In this document: positions 7,167-15,594 of the stretch, one piece after another
Layout: every line of letters starts with the position of its first letter
Position numbering within the stretch: position 1 is the first letter of the stretch
Origin: a virus
Virus record (IMG/VR): IMGVR_UViG_3300047509_000106
Span: 1-64,000 of that record
DNA: 64,000 bases
Direction: 5' to 3' (one strand)
Translations under genes and position numbers: made by a program
Notes under the pieces: generated by a model
Told to the model about the DNA's origin: nothing
Database searches by the model: none
Seen by the model: only the letters and a program-made list of their open reading frames with translations

Positions 7167-8234
7167 ATGCAATTCACTCTGCCGGCCAACACGCTCGCAA
7201 GCGCCCTCGCGACGATCGCGCCGGCGCTCGGCAAGTCCGATCTGCTCGCCTATGCCAAGCTGTCCTTGTCGGACGGCTTGACGCTCTCGGCTCAAGATGG
7301 CGAGTTATCCATCGTGCATCGCCTGCCCGATGTCACTGGCACGCGCGGCGAATGTCTGGTCGCGCCCGGCCGGCTCAAGGCGCTCGCGGACCTCGTTGGC
7401 GGCGATGTGTCATTCGTGACAAGCAACGAACTGCTCGCCGTCGAAGCCGGCCCTGATCGCTTCCACCTGCCCATCGCCGATGTCAATGGCTGGCCGACAA
7501 TTCCCATTTCTAAGAACACACCTACCTTCGCGATGCCTTCCGTTGACCTGAAAGCGGCCATTGCTCGCGTCTGCTTCGCCGCTGGCGGGGAATCGGAGCG
7601 TTACACGACAAGTGGAGTCCTTTTCGACCTGGACGCGGGAAAACTCAACCTAGTGGCCACAGATGGCAAACGGCTGGCGTGGTGGAAAGGCGATTCAGGC
7701 GGAAAGGCGAGCGCCATCGTACCACAGCGGGCGATCCGGGCGCTGGCAAGCGCTGAAGGCGAGATGTGCAGCGTGTGGATCACCAAGAACGGCGCTACGT
7801 TCGCCGTTGGCGACACGACGATTGTGACCAAGCTGCACGAAGGGCCATTCATGCCCTACCGTGACACGGTGCCGAAGCCGAAAGCGATCAAGGCGAGTGT
7901 GGTGCTTGTCGCCGGCGAGTTCCGATCCGCAGCCGAACGGGCGGCGCTGATGACTGACGATGAGACGAAGCGCGTAGACTTCACCTTTGCGAAAGAGTCT
8001 GTGACGCTGCGGGCTCGGGGCGCAACGAGCGGCGATGCCACGGTCGTACATCCGCTGACGGGCGGGGCGGAATTCGGTATCTCATTCGACCCCGATGCGC
8101 TTGTAGGCAGGGCCGGGTTGATGCGAGTGCTGGACGGTGACGAGCGGATTACGTTGGACCTCATCGCGCCGGATAAGCCGGCGGTGTTTCGGAGTGGGAA
8201 GAATTGGGTGTGTGCGGTCGTACCTTTGGCGTGA
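7167..8234 (+). CDS. dnaN-like: DNA polymerase III beta subunit (sliding clamp)-like protein
   Basis: 355 residues, close to the roughly 370 of bacterial DnaN. The three-domain clamp layout is visible: N-terminal MQFTLPANTLASALATIAPAL, central VLFDLDAGKLNLVATDGKRLAWW (the conserved LVATDGHRLA motif), and a C-terminus ending WVCAVVPLA, where bacterial clamps end in a similar MPM motif. It should encircle DNA and tether a polymerase. No polymerase gene lies in the window, so it may recruit the host's or serve late-gene transcription as in T4; the latter is speculation. Confidence 0.85.
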   Translation: MQFTLPANTLASALATIAPALGKSDLLAYAKLSLSDGLTLSAQDGELSIVHRLPDVTGTRGECLVAPGRLKALADLVGGDVSFVTSNELLAVEAGPDRFHLPIADVNGWPTIPISKNTPTFAMPSVDLKAAIARVCFAAGGESERYTTSGVLFDLDAGKLNLVATDGKRLAWWKGDSGGKASAIVPQRAIRALASAEGEMCSVWITKNGATFAVGDTTIVTKLHEGPFMPYRDTVPKPKAIKASVVLVAGEFRSAAERAALMTDDETKRVDFTFAKESVTLRARGATSGDATVVHPLTGGAEFGISFDPDALVGRAGLMRVLDGDERITLDLIAPDKPAVFRSGKNWVCAVVPLA

Positions 8235-8264
8235 TAAGTAGGAATCAAAAATAGGGAGATTTGA

Positions 8265-8852
8265 ATGCCAACAGGATTCACTTGCGATGTTCAGAATGGC
8301 AAAATCACCGAGTTGGGGGACTTCGTGCTGAGATGCGCCAGGGCATTCGGCGCTCTTATTACAATGCGAGATGACCGGATCGACACGCCGATCCCATTTC
8401 GATTTGACCCGGACTCCTACTACGTCAAGAGCGTCGAAGAAAAGAGGAGAGAGCTTGATCGGCTCTCCAAAGCCGCCAAGGTGACTCTTGAGCGCGAATG
8501 GGAAAGTGACTTCAAACAAGAGATGGACAGGTTCCAAGAGTCGAGCGAACGGCGAGCGTTAGAGAAACAGCGGTACGAATCCATGCTCGCCAAGGTCAAG
8601 GGCTGGGAGCCGCCGACGCCGGATTACGACGGACTGAAAAAGTTCATGCAAGAGCAGTTGGAGGAGAGTATCAAGTTCGATTGCTCTTGGGAAATGCCAA
8701 TTCCGGAAAGGAAGACATTCGGAAAATGGTACGCGGACAAAAAGGAACGGGCGGCGTCTGACTTGGCCTATGCTGAGAAGTCACTTGCCGAAGAAGTCGA
8801 GCGAGCCAAGAGTCGCACGGAATGGATTCGCGCCCTGCGATCATCGCTGTAA
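8265..8852 (+). CDS. Coiled-coil protein of unknown function
   Basis: 195 residues. After about 50 mixed residues the rest is charged and helical (SVEEKRRELDRLSKAAKVTLEREWESDFKQEMDRFQ), with a coiled-coil pattern to the end. Shine-Dalgarno GGGAG is 7 nt before ATG. It sits directly after the clamp. No family recognised. Confidence 0.65.
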   Translation: MPTGFTCDVQNGKITELGDFVLRCARAFGALITMRDDRIDTPIPFRFDPDSYYVKSVEEKRRELDRLSKAAKVTLEREWESDFKQEMDRFQESSERRALEKQRYESMLAKVKGWEPPTPDYDGLKKFMQEQLEESIKFDCSWEMPIPERKTFGKWYADKKERAASDLAYAEKSLAEEVERAKSRTEWIRALRSSL

Positions 8853-8864
8853 AACTGCGATTAT

Positions 8865-9659
8865 CTAGTCATCGTCATCCGCAAACATTCGCGCCAACAT
8901 CCGCGCCTGCAATGCCGCCGCCGGCGCGAGCAAGTCAATCGTCAAGTCAGACAGCGGCGTACCCGACAGCTTTAACTGTGGCAGCGCCCGCTTGCGATTC
9001 TTGAGCCACCATGCAGCGAGCTTGTCCCACGCTTCCGCCTCGGTCGCGGCATAGCCGACGTGAACGTGTCCGCCCGCCCGTCCCAGTTCCGGCCGGTTCT
9101 CGTCAATCAGTGGCCCGCGCGTGAAGTCCCACGGCTGCACTCTGTAGGGGCTTGTGGGATCATCCGGCCGCACACGATGAATGCAATGAGCAGCATCCCT
9201 GAACCCACTGTCGATGAGATAAAGCTGCCGTGCGAATCGGCCGATGTTGCTAAGACTCTCCACGTAGTCCGGCATCGTCTCGCAATCACCGCTCACTCGC
9301 AATGGCATCCGCCGTGCATGGCGCATGTGAAACACGGCTTGCTTGATGATCCGCGTGGCTTCGACGGTTTGGGACGTGCCGTTCTCGCCGATTGTCACTG
9401 TTGCCGGCACGCCTTCAGGCACGCGAATCGGCTCGCGGAACCGCGCCGCGCATATGCTGGCCGGCTCGCGAATCACGTCGGGAACGCCATCGACCGCGGC
9501 AGAGACCTCTGAGGATGTAGCGGGTTGTAAGTCGCCCGAATAGAACTGAGGCTCGCTATAATCCTCCCAGTCTTTGCGACGGTGCTGCTGACGAGTCTTC
9601 GCCGTTCGTGGCGCAGCGGCGGGTTTGGGTCGAATGACCTCGCCGAATAAGTTTTGCAT
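8865..9659 (-). CDS. Hypothetical protein, isolated minus-strand gene
   Basis: 264 residues, with a basic N-terminus (PRTAKTRQQHRRKDWEDY), a well-mixed protein-like core, a helical region (AEAWDKLAAWWLKNRKRALPQL) and an acidic end (FADDDD). It lies between two plus-strand genes. Its leader overlaps the CCGCCCC element that serves the opposite gene. No good Shine-Dalgarno site. Reading on the other strand gives shorter, less protein-like frames. Confidence 0.55.
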   Translation of the reverse strand: MQNLFGEVIRPKPAAAPRTAKTRQQHRRKDWEDYSEPQFYSGDLQPATSSEVSAAVDGVPDVIREPASICAARFREPIRVPEGVPATVTIGENGTSQTVEATRIIKQAVFHMRHARRMPLRVSGDCETMPDYVESLSNIGRFARQLYLIDSGFRDAAHCIHRVRPDDPTSPYRVQPWDFTRGPLIDENRPELGRAGGHVHVGYAATEAEAWDKLAAWWLKNRKRALPQLKLSGTPLSDLTIDLLAPAAALQARMLARMFADDDD

Positions 9660-9673
9660 GGAATCAGCTTAGC

Positions 9674-9689
9674 AATTCCCTTCCGCCCC
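9674..9689 (+). promoter_or_regulatory. CCGCCCC late element, copy 1
   Basis: AATTCCCTTCCGCCCC, followed by GCTCAC at 9703-9708. The end of the CCGCCCC block is exactly 22 nt before the ATG at 9712. It shares layout with copies at 12913, 34711, 36143 and 41332. Confidence 0.55.
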
Positions 9690-9711
9690 AACCATGCCGC
9701 ACGCTCACGGT

Positions 9712-10296
9712 ATGGCTTCGCCGCCGCCAGTCCCGTCCCGCGCCACTCCGCCGCCTGTCCCCGGTCGTTCACCGGGCGGTACGTTCCGCGGTGCAAGTGA
9801 ACGTCTGCCGACGCTACCGGAACGAATGTCGCCAGCGGCGAGTGATCGGCGCGTCGGGATGGAAGAGGGCGGGCTCGAGCCGGAAGCGCCGGTAAACACA
9901 TGGATCGACGTGATGAGCACGTGGCTAAGTCGTGTCAGGTTCTCGTGGGCACCAGTGCGAGGCGGACCACCGACGCAACCGACAAAAGACCCGAAGCAAC
10001 GCACGGGCTATTTGCAAGTCGAGTTCCTGTCAGGTGCCACAGTGGAGTACACGAATCCGCAACCATATAGCGTGTTCGATGACTTGATTAACTCATCAAG
10101 CAAGGGGTATTTTTTACATCACGCGCAAAGCCATTTGTACACACAACCATACACGTTACTTTCCCCACCGATCAGAAAAGTCACTGCCGAGATGCGAAAG
10201 CTGCGCGAACCCAAGAGTCGAATGCGCGGCGGTCATGTTGGCGGACTGAGGCACATTGGCAGAACCCGCCCGCCCCGATTGCCGGGCATCGCGTGA
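9712..10296 (+). CDS. Pro-rich protein with KTSC-like domain
   Basis: 194 residues. The first half is low-complexity (PPPVPSRATPPPVPGRSPGG). Residues about 95-150 match the KTSC pattern: a strand GYLQVEFLSGATVEYTNPQP, a helix VFDDLINSS, then SKGYFLHH. KTSC domains occur beside phage and nucleic-acid-processing proteins; their role is not settled. ATG 9712 is preferred over ATG 9694 because it keeps the 22-nt spacing from the CCGCCCC element. No Shine-Dalgarno site. Confidence 0.6.
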   Translation: MASPPPVPSRATPPPVPGRSPGGTFRGASERLPTLPERMSPAASDRRVGMEEGGLEPEAPVNTWIDVMSTWLSRVRFSWAPVRGGPPTQPTKDPKQRTGYLQVEFLSGATVEYTNPQPYSVFDDLINSSSKGYFLHHAQSHLYTQPYTLLSPPIRKVTAEMRKLREPKSRMRGGHVGGLRHIGRTRPPRLPGIA

Positions 10297-10355
10297 CCTG
10301 TACAATCGCGTCAGCTGCGCTACACCACGCGGCAAACACAACGCGAGGGGCACCC

Positions 10356-10598
10356 ATGAGAATTCGCAATGATGCAGGCTGGGCACAGCATTCACCACCA
10401 CCACTGCCGACAACGCTGGAGCAACTGACGAAACATCCGTACTACGCGCCTGACCGCGTATTAATCCGCTGTCCTGATTGTCGCCGCAACCACCTCGCGG
10501 CCCTGACATGCCCGCCGCCAAATGCTCGGGCGATTCAACAATGCGGCATCGCCGTCGTTGACGAACCTGAGTGGCACGCGGAGAAGGTGGCGGCGTAA
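10356..10598 (+). CDS. Small zinc-binding-like protein upstream of terminase
   Basis: 80 residues with RCPDCRRNHLAALTC, a CxxC plus His/Cys cluster. The start has GAGGGG upstream. It ends 2 nt before the small terminase gene and so begins the packaging operon. Function unknown. Confidence 0.6.
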   Translation: MRIRNDAGWAQHSPPPLPTTLEQLTKHPYYAPDRVLIRCPDCRRNHLAALTCPPPNARAIQQCGIAVVDEPEWHAEKVAA

Positions 10599-10600
10599 CG

Positions 10601-11107
10601 ATGGCATTGAACGACCGACGACGCCGATTCATCGAAGAGTACCTGATAGATTGCAACGCCACTCAGGCGTACATCCGAGCCGGGTACAAGGGGAGAGGTC
10701 ATTCGGCCGAATCCGGCGCTCGCCAATTAATGAGCAATAGTGAGGTTGCAGAAGCGCTAAAAATGGCCCAAGAAGAGCGAGCAGAAGAAGCTGAGATTGA
10801 TGCCGCTTGGGTACTCGAAAGGCTGCGTATCGAGTCGCAGCGCACTGGGACAGGCGCTTCCCATTCTGCCCGTGTCCGGGCACTAGAATTGATCGGTAAG
10901 CATGTCGGGCCAGACATGTTCCCGGACACGGTGAGGTACAAAGACGCTACCGATGATGACCTCGACCGCACAATTGACGAGCGAGCTGAAAGCCTACGAA
11001 AGAGAAGAGAGAGAATACGAGAGCTTGCTGAGCGAGCGCGAGCGGAGACTAACGGTCACGCTGCCGCCTCCGCCCCTTTTTCAAGTAACGGACACGCCGC
11101 ATCCTGA
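10601..11107 (+). CDS. terS: Terminase small subunit
   Basis: 168 residues. The N-terminus is classic Terminase_2: RRRRFIEEYLIDCNATQAYI, RAGYK, SAESGARQLMSNSEVAEAL. The HTH binds the packaging site, the middle helices oligomerise, and the charged C-terminal tail (ERIRELAERARAETNG) contacts the large subunit. The 3' 155 nt also encode the start of the large subunit in another frame. Confidence 0.9.
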   Translation: MALNDRRRRFIEEYLIDCNATQAYIRAGYKGRGHSAESGARQLMSNSEVAEALKMAQEERAEEAEIDAAWVLERLRIESQRTGTGASHSARVRALELIGKHVGPDMFPDTVRYKDATDDDLDRTIDERAESLRKRRERIRELAERARAETNGHAAASAPFSSNGHAAS

Positions 11108-12554
11108 CAAGCAATTCATCTCGACTCACCCAGACGGGTACCCGCTCGTACATCTGCATCCCGGCCAGTGGCGAGCATGGCATTCGCCGGGCCGATTCGT
11201 TCTCATCCTGTCCGGCGCTCAATCTGGCAAGACGGCCCTCATCCCGTGGTGGCTGCTGCGTGAGATGCAACACCCCGAACGCGGCGGACCCGGCAACTAT
11301 CTCCTAGTCGCTCCCACGTTCCGCCTGCTCGACAAGCAAGCGGTGCCAACGCTAAATCGGGCGTTTCATGCGCTCTTGCAATTGGGCTCATTGGCAGGCG
11401 GATCGTCAGGCGAGTTTCGTATCTCAGAAGAAGGCCACAAGCGCATCTGGCCAAAGCTGCCCTACTCGCCGACGCGGATCGTGTTTGGCTATGCGGAGAA
11501 CCCGGACAGCCTCGAATCAATCACCGCTAAAGCTGCGATCCTAGACGAGTGCGGGCAGCGTTCTTTCAAGTTGGAATCGCACGAGGCCATTCAATCGCGC
11601 CTCGCGATCCATCGCGGACGCATTCTCTATCTCACCACGCCTTACGAATTCAACTGGCTGAAGACGGATGTATATGACAGGGCCGAGCGCAATCGCACTG
11701 CGCAGCGCGACATTGAAATCGCAAAGACTGAGAACCGAGAACCATTGCCAGCGAATCCAGCCGACGCTGGCTATGACAGCGTGAGCTATGAATCGCGGAT
11801 GAACCCGGTGTTTTCACAGGAGGAATGGGACAGGCAAAAACGGGTGTTGCCAGGATGGCGATTTTCCATGCGCTACCGTGGTCTGTTCACTCGACCCGCA
11901 GGCGCTATCTACGATTGCTTTGTCGCTGAGTACGGCAGCGCTGAACGGTTTGGGCATTTGATGCGCGGCGACGGCTTTGTTCTGCCGGACAACTGGCCGA
12001 TCCACATAGGACAGGATTTCGGCGCTCCGAACTTCGCCGCCGTCTTCCTCTACGAAGTGATGGAGGAAGTGCCGGGACCGAGCGGCAACGGGCCAGTGCT
12101 GCGCCGGCTTACCAAGCCTCAATACGTCGCGTTCGCCGAATACCGTCCGGAAGTGGCAAAGAAAATGTCCGACCATGTAACCGCAATGCGTGCGGTTATT
12201 AAGCGCACATCGCCGGCTACCAGTGTCGGCGGGTCGAAGTCTGAAGGGCAATGGCGCAAGGAACTGGCAGCGGCTGGTTGGCCGACATTTGAGCCTGACC
12301 AGCCTGATGTTGAGATAGGCATTGGCCGCGTGTATGAACTTCTGGCCGAGTCGCCGCCTCGGTTGTACATCATGGACACGTGCCCTAAACTGATTGAGGA
12401 ATTGAAGCGGTACTCTCGGCCGGTCGATGAGGACGGCGTGCCGTTGGAGGGCATCGTGGATAAAGACCTTTTCCACGGCGCGGACTCATTACGCTACGTG
12501 TGCTCGTGGCTGAATCGCAAGGCAACTGGCTATTACGTGGGAGTGTTCGGATGA
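10953..12554 (+). CDS. terL: Terminase large subunit (ATPase/nuclease)
   Basis: 533 residues. Seen: adenine-recognition HPGQWRAW just before Walker A SGAQSGKT (87-94), Walker B AILDECG with D198/E199, coupling motif YLTTPYEF, and the RNase H-like nuclease start HIGQDFGAPN. It pumps DNA into the prohead and cuts it. The start at 10953 lies 155 nt inside terS. No later ATG or GTG precedes the ATPase core, so the overlap appears real unless a TTG is used. It ends in an ATGA overlap. Confidence 0.95.
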   Translation: MMTSTAQLTSELKAYEREEREYESLLSERERRLTVTLPPPPLFQVTDTPHPDKQFISTHPDGYPLVHLHPGQWRAWHSPGRFVLILSGAQSGKTALIPWWLLREMQHPERGGPGNYLLVAPTFRLLDKQAVPTLNRAFHALLQLGSLAGGSSGEFRISEEGHKRIWPKLPYSPTRIVFGYAENPDSLESITAKAAILDECGQRSFKLESHEAIQSRLAIHRGRILYLTTPYEFNWLKTDVYDRAERNRTAQRDIEIAKTENREPLPANPADAGYDSVSYESRMNPVFSQEEWDRQKRVLPGWRFSMRYRGLFTRPAGAIYDCFVAEYGSAERFGHLMRGDGFVLPDNWPIHIGQDFGAPNFAAVFLYEVMEEVPGPSGNGPVLRRLTKPQYVAFAEYRPEVAKKMSDHVTAMRAVIKRTSPATSVGGSKSEGQWRKELAAAGWPTFEPDQPDVEIGIGRVYELLAESPPRLYIMDTCPKLIEELKRYSRPVDEDGVPLEGIVDKDLFHGADSLRYVCSWLNRKATGYYVGVFG

Positions 12555-12724
12555 GCGTAATCGCAGGCGAAGAAATTGACGCGATGGATTTCGTTTACAT
12601 CGGAGCGGATGGCAAGGCGTACAAGTCAAACGGTGATCGGTATATGGGCCTTGAGCCGTTCGATCTCCAACAACTGCAACAGGCCGAAGTCGAGCCGGCG
12701 ATTGTCGTGGAGGTGCCGAAGTGA
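12551..12724 (+). CDS. Small protein between terminase and portal
   Basis: 57 residues: VIAGEEIDAMDFVYIGADGKAYKS, a short beta-rich sequence recalling the start of DUF2190-type capsid accessory proteins, but too short to be sure. ATGA overlap with terL and a 4-nt overlap with the next gene. Confidence 0.55.
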   Translation: MSVIAGEEIDAMDFVYIGADGKAYKSNGDRYMGLEPFDLQQLQQAEVEPAIVVEVPK

Positions 12725-12915
12725 GCAAAGAGCAAGCAGAACGAGCAGAACACCTGATTGAAGCGCTATGCACTTTAACAGCCAACGTTGCCGCAATAAT
12801 GGAATTGCTAATTGACAAAGGCGTGGTGACGGCCGAAGAAGTAGAGCGAAAGGTTCCAAAATTCACCGCTTTGCTCGATCAACGAATTGCCGAAGTGGTC
12901 GAGTCAAAGCCCTAA
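12721..12915 (+). CDS. Small helical protein
   Basis: 64 residues, Glu/Ala-rich helix throughout (EQAERAEHLIEALCTLTANV). GTG start overlapping the upstream stop. The TAA stop forms the first bases of the next CCGCCCC element. Function unknown. Confidence 0.55.
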   Translation: MSKEQAERAEHLIEALCTLTANVAAIMELLIDKGVVTAEEVERKVPKFTALLDQRIAEVVESKP

Positions 12916-12929
12916 CTTCCACCCGCCCC
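12913..12929 (+). promoter_or_regulatory. CCGCCCC late element, copy 2 (portal)
   Basis: TAACTTCCACCCGCCCC, then TGCTC at 12942-12946. There are 22 nt between the CCGCCCC block and the portal ATG at 12952, and no Shine-Dalgarno site lies between. Confidence 0.55.
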
Positions 12930-12951
12930 TAGTCCACGTCATGCTCCGCAC

Positions 12952-14487
12952 ATGGGGCAATCCTCGTCGATGCAGTGGTATCTCGAACGCAAGGCCGAGC
13001 AAGCCGCCGACGAGATACGCAAGTCCGTTGCGCAACGAACCATCATTGGTACTCAGGCCGGTCGTGAAGCCACGCCGATGCAGCGAGCATGGGCGACTGG
13101 CCACACCGCGGGCTATCAACGCAGCAACAGCTTTGCGCAATTGGACCACGATAAGTCGTGGACCAATATCGGCACGAACACGAACGCCCGGCAGTGGATG
13201 CTGTCGAGCGTGTGCGCCTATGACCGCAGCATGGAGGTTCACAAGTCGGTTGCGCAGGATGCGCCGGCCGAACAGCGCAAGCCAATCCAGAATCACCCAG
13301 CGATCAAGCTGCTCAAACACCCCAATCCCGTTGTCGGTTATCACGCATTCATGTGGCAAGTCGCCAAGCAATTCGGCCTGACGGGCGGCTGCGTCATTTG
13401 GGAAGTTCGGAACGAAGAAGGGATACCAGTCGAATTGTGGGTACTGCCACGGGCCTGGCTCACGTTCTGGCCACCTAGCGAGCGATGCCCACTTGGACGA
13501 TGGCGCGTCGTCAACCCACGCGGCATCATGGGTTACTGGGGCGGGATGACTGTCAACGGCATCACGCTGGCTGGTGGGTTCGAGCTTGATGTACGCGATA
13601 CGATCAATGTCTATCTACCGCATTCTCTCTATCCCGGTGAGCCGTACAGTCAGCTTGAAGCGTGCGCCGAGATCATCGACATTGGCGAGAAGGCCGACAA
13701 GGCTACTTGGTCATGTCTGGTAAATGCAATTCGGCCGGGGCTAATCCTCTCCGTCGAAAGCGAGAACCCGCTTGGACCGGAGCAGCTATCCGCGATTGAA
13801 AAGACGCTCGCCGAATTGAAAGGCGGCGAGAACAACGCGGGCAAGACGCTGGTGCTGCAAAACGTCAAAAAGGATTCGCTCGGTACGCCGATGAGCGATC
13901 TCAACAGCGTTGACCTACGCACGCAGAATCAGCAAATGATGCTTGCGGCTCACGGCGTACCGCCTATGGCCGCTGGCATCCGCACAGACGTGGGCAGCTA
14001 TAGCGGCGATGCGGCGACGATCAATACCTACGTCGAGCAAGTTGTGCAGCCGATGCTCAACTTTTATGGCGGCGTTTTGACACATCGCTTTCAGCGCTAT
14101 TGGGGCGACGATTTCGAGTTGGAGTATTCTGCGAAGCGGATGGACGATGTGATCATCGACGGGCAGCGACAAGAAAGGTATTTGAAAGGTTACGTGCAGG
14201 GTGTGTTCACCCTGAATCAAGTTCTCAAAGTATTCAAAGAACCGCCGGCTACAATCAATGGCGTTCCGGACCCAAGCGCTGACGAGAGAAAGCCGCCAGC
14301 GCCGCCGCCCGGTATGCCTGGTGCTATGCCCGGTCAGGACGCGGGCGGCACTCCAACGCATGACCTCAACGATGACGTACCCGACGACACCAGCACTGGC
14401 GTCAAGCGGCCGGAGCTTCAACAGGCTAGTGGAAATCGCCTGCCGTCGTTCCTGATGAACGGCAGCGCTAACGGAGTCGCACATTGA
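12952..14487 (+). CDS. Portal protein (HK97 family)
   Basis: 511 residues. The Phage_portal fold is recognisable: NHPAIKLLKHPNPVVGYHAF, a clip/stem region, YSQLEACAEIIDIGEKADKA, then GVPPMAAGIRTDVGSYSGDA and the crown MLNFYGGVLTHRFQRYW. The last 90 residues are a Pro-rich disordered tail. Twelve copies should form the DNA channel at one capsid vertex. It begins without a Shine-Dalgarno site behind the CCGCCCC element and overlaps the next gene. Confidence 0.9.
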   Translation: MGQSSSMQWYLERKAEQAADEIRKSVAQRTIIGTQAGREATPMQRAWATGHTAGYQRSNSFAQLDHDKSWTNIGTNTNARQWMLSSVCAYDRSMEVHKSVAQDAPAEQRKPIQNHPAIKLLKHPNPVVGYHAFMWQVAKQFGLTGGCVIWEVRNEEGIPVELWVLPRAWLTFWPPSERCPLGRWRVVNPRGIMGYWGGMTVNGITLAGGFELDVRDTINVYLPHSLYPGEPYSQLEACAEIIDIGEKADKATWSCLVNAIRPGLILSVESENPLGPEQLSAIEKTLAELKGGENNAGKTLVLQNVKKDSLGTPMSDLNSVDLRTQNQQMMLAAHGVPPMAAGIRTDVGSYSGDAATINTYVEQVVQPMLNFYGGVLTHRFQRYWGDDFELEYSAKRMDDVIIDGQRQERYLKGYVQGVFTLNQVLKVFKEPPATINGVPDPSADERKPPAPPPGMPGAMPGQDAGGTPTHDLNDDVPDDTSTGVKRPELQQASGNRLPSFLMNGSANGVAH

Positions 14488-14765
14488 AAGACGACGAAAT
14501 CCTCGCCGCGTTCCGACAACTCGCCGAAGCGCAGGCGAAAGAGTCGCAGGCCAAAAAGACGCTCGATGCGTTGGAGGCGAAGCGCGATCAGGCGATGACG
14601 GCGCACGCCGAAGCGGTTCGGTATACCGCACGCTGCACGCAGCGGCTTGTCGAGCTTGGCAAGGTTACACCGCTGGAGATTCCGCCGGCAGCGCTTGTGG
14701 AACTCATCGGTCCGCAGAAGCCGGCAACAGCGCCGCCGCAAAAGCCCGCGAAGACGAAAGGATGA
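14484..14765 (+). CDS. Coiled-coil protein after portal
   Basis: 93 residues, strongly helical (DDEILAAFRQLAEAQAKESQAKKTLDALEAKRDQ) with a Pro/Lys-rich tail. TTG start overlaps the portal stop. Possibly a scaffold or portal accessory protein, judged by position only. Confidence 0.6.
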   Translation: MKDDEILAAFRQLAEAQAKESQAKKTLDALEAKRDQAMTAHAEAVRYTARCTQRLVELGKVTPLEIPPAALVELIGPQKPATAPPQKPAKTKG

Positions 14766-14938
14766 ACATGGAACAAAGACGCCTGCTGTGTGAATTGGCC
14801 GTGGGCGATACATTCCAGATCGTTCAAGGTGGAATTATCTACAAGAAGCTATCTGAAACTGAATCAGAGGCACTGAACGGTCCCGAGCCAAACACAATCG
14901 CGAAATGGATTCCCCAATCGAAGGTGATTCCATGCTGA
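14762..14938 (+). CDS. Small beta-rich protein (58 aa)
   Basis: ATGA overlap with the upstream gene and a 7-nt overlap with the next. The sequence (LAVGDTFQIVQGGIIYKKL) looks like a small beta barrel. An internal ATG two codons later is an alternative start. Function unknown. Confidence 0.55.
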   Translation: MNMEQRRLLCELAVGDTFQIVQGGIIYKKLSETESEALNGPEPNTIAKWIPQSKVIPC

Positions 14939-15594
14939 CGACTACGCGGCATCCGTGGCTCCGCAAGTCAGCTCGCTTTGAGGAAGGGAAGCACAAGCGA
15001 GACCACGGCAAGTTCTCGTCAACGCAAGGCGCACGAGGCCAGACGAAGCCGAGCGCACCGTCCTCGCGGCACAACCCGGACCTGGACGAAGCGATGGGCA
15101 TGACGCCGAATCGCGGCCAGTCCGCGAAGCCAGCCGCTGCTGACCCGTTCGCCGAATACCAGCCCGGCTCACAGGACATTCACAAGCCGGGACCGCCGCC
15201 GTTGCCACAGCGGGCACAAGGACAGCAACAGGCGCACGCGGCCGTCAAGAGTCTCGCCGCATCCGTGGGCAAACAATTCGCGTTTGGCAAGCCACACAAA
15301 GTGAAGGATTTCATCAACGCCATTCGCACGGCAATGCACGGCGTATCGCCTGAAGTACGCGATGCATTCGCGGAGAAAGCGGGCCTGACTCCGCAGGACA
15401 CGCCGCGGCAGGTAGTCGAGAAGTTCTACGCGGCTTTTGGTGGGAAGGTGAAGGTGACGTGGAAGAGCAAGACGGCGCAGCCGCCGCCGTTGCCCTCGCA
15501 GCGTCAGCAGAGCGCCGGCACGCACCATCGCGGCGGCATCGCCGTTCCACGCGGGCGGTCGCGGCATCCGTGGCTACAGGGAGGCAAGCGATGA
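14932..15594 (+). CDS. Basic, low-complexity head-region protein
   Basis: 220 residues. ATG 14932 has GAAGGTGATTCC upstream. RHPWLRKS near the start and RHPWLQGG at the end are near-identical short motifs. FEEGKHKRDHGKF resembles the EHPRDxxGRF linker seen in phage internal proteins. The middle holds a helical domain (HAAVKSLAASVGKQFAFGK). It sits just before the prohead protease, the usual place for a scaffold-like or internal protein. Confidence 0.55.
   Translation: MLTTTRHPWLRKSARFEEGKHKRDHGKFSSTQGARGQTKPSAPSSRHNPDLDEAMGMTPNRGQSAKPAAADPFAEYQPGSQDIHKPGPPPLPQRAQGQQQAHAAVKSLAASVGKQFAFGKPHKVKDFINAIRTAMHGVSPEVRDAFAEKAGLTPQDTPRQVVEKFYAAFGGKVKVTWKSKTAQPPPLPSQRQQSAGTHHRGGIAVPRGRSRHPWLQGGKR

Noticed and set aside
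9060-9543. Plus-strand frames opposite the minus gene at 8865-9659
   Set aside because: Composition is less protein-like, there is no Shine-Dalgarno site, and the minus frame is longer and unbroken.
10283-10345. tRNA-like string on the minus strand (GGTGTAGCGCAG ... GGTCACGCG)
   Set aside because: It recalls part of a tRNA, but D-arm, T-arm and acceptor stem do not pair and the stretch overlaps the end of the KTSC gene. Not called as a tRNA.
15459-15590. Upstream in-frame extension of the prohead protease
   Set aside because: It lies inside the preceding gene. The ATG at 15591 overlaps its end and begins a sensible protease N-terminus.
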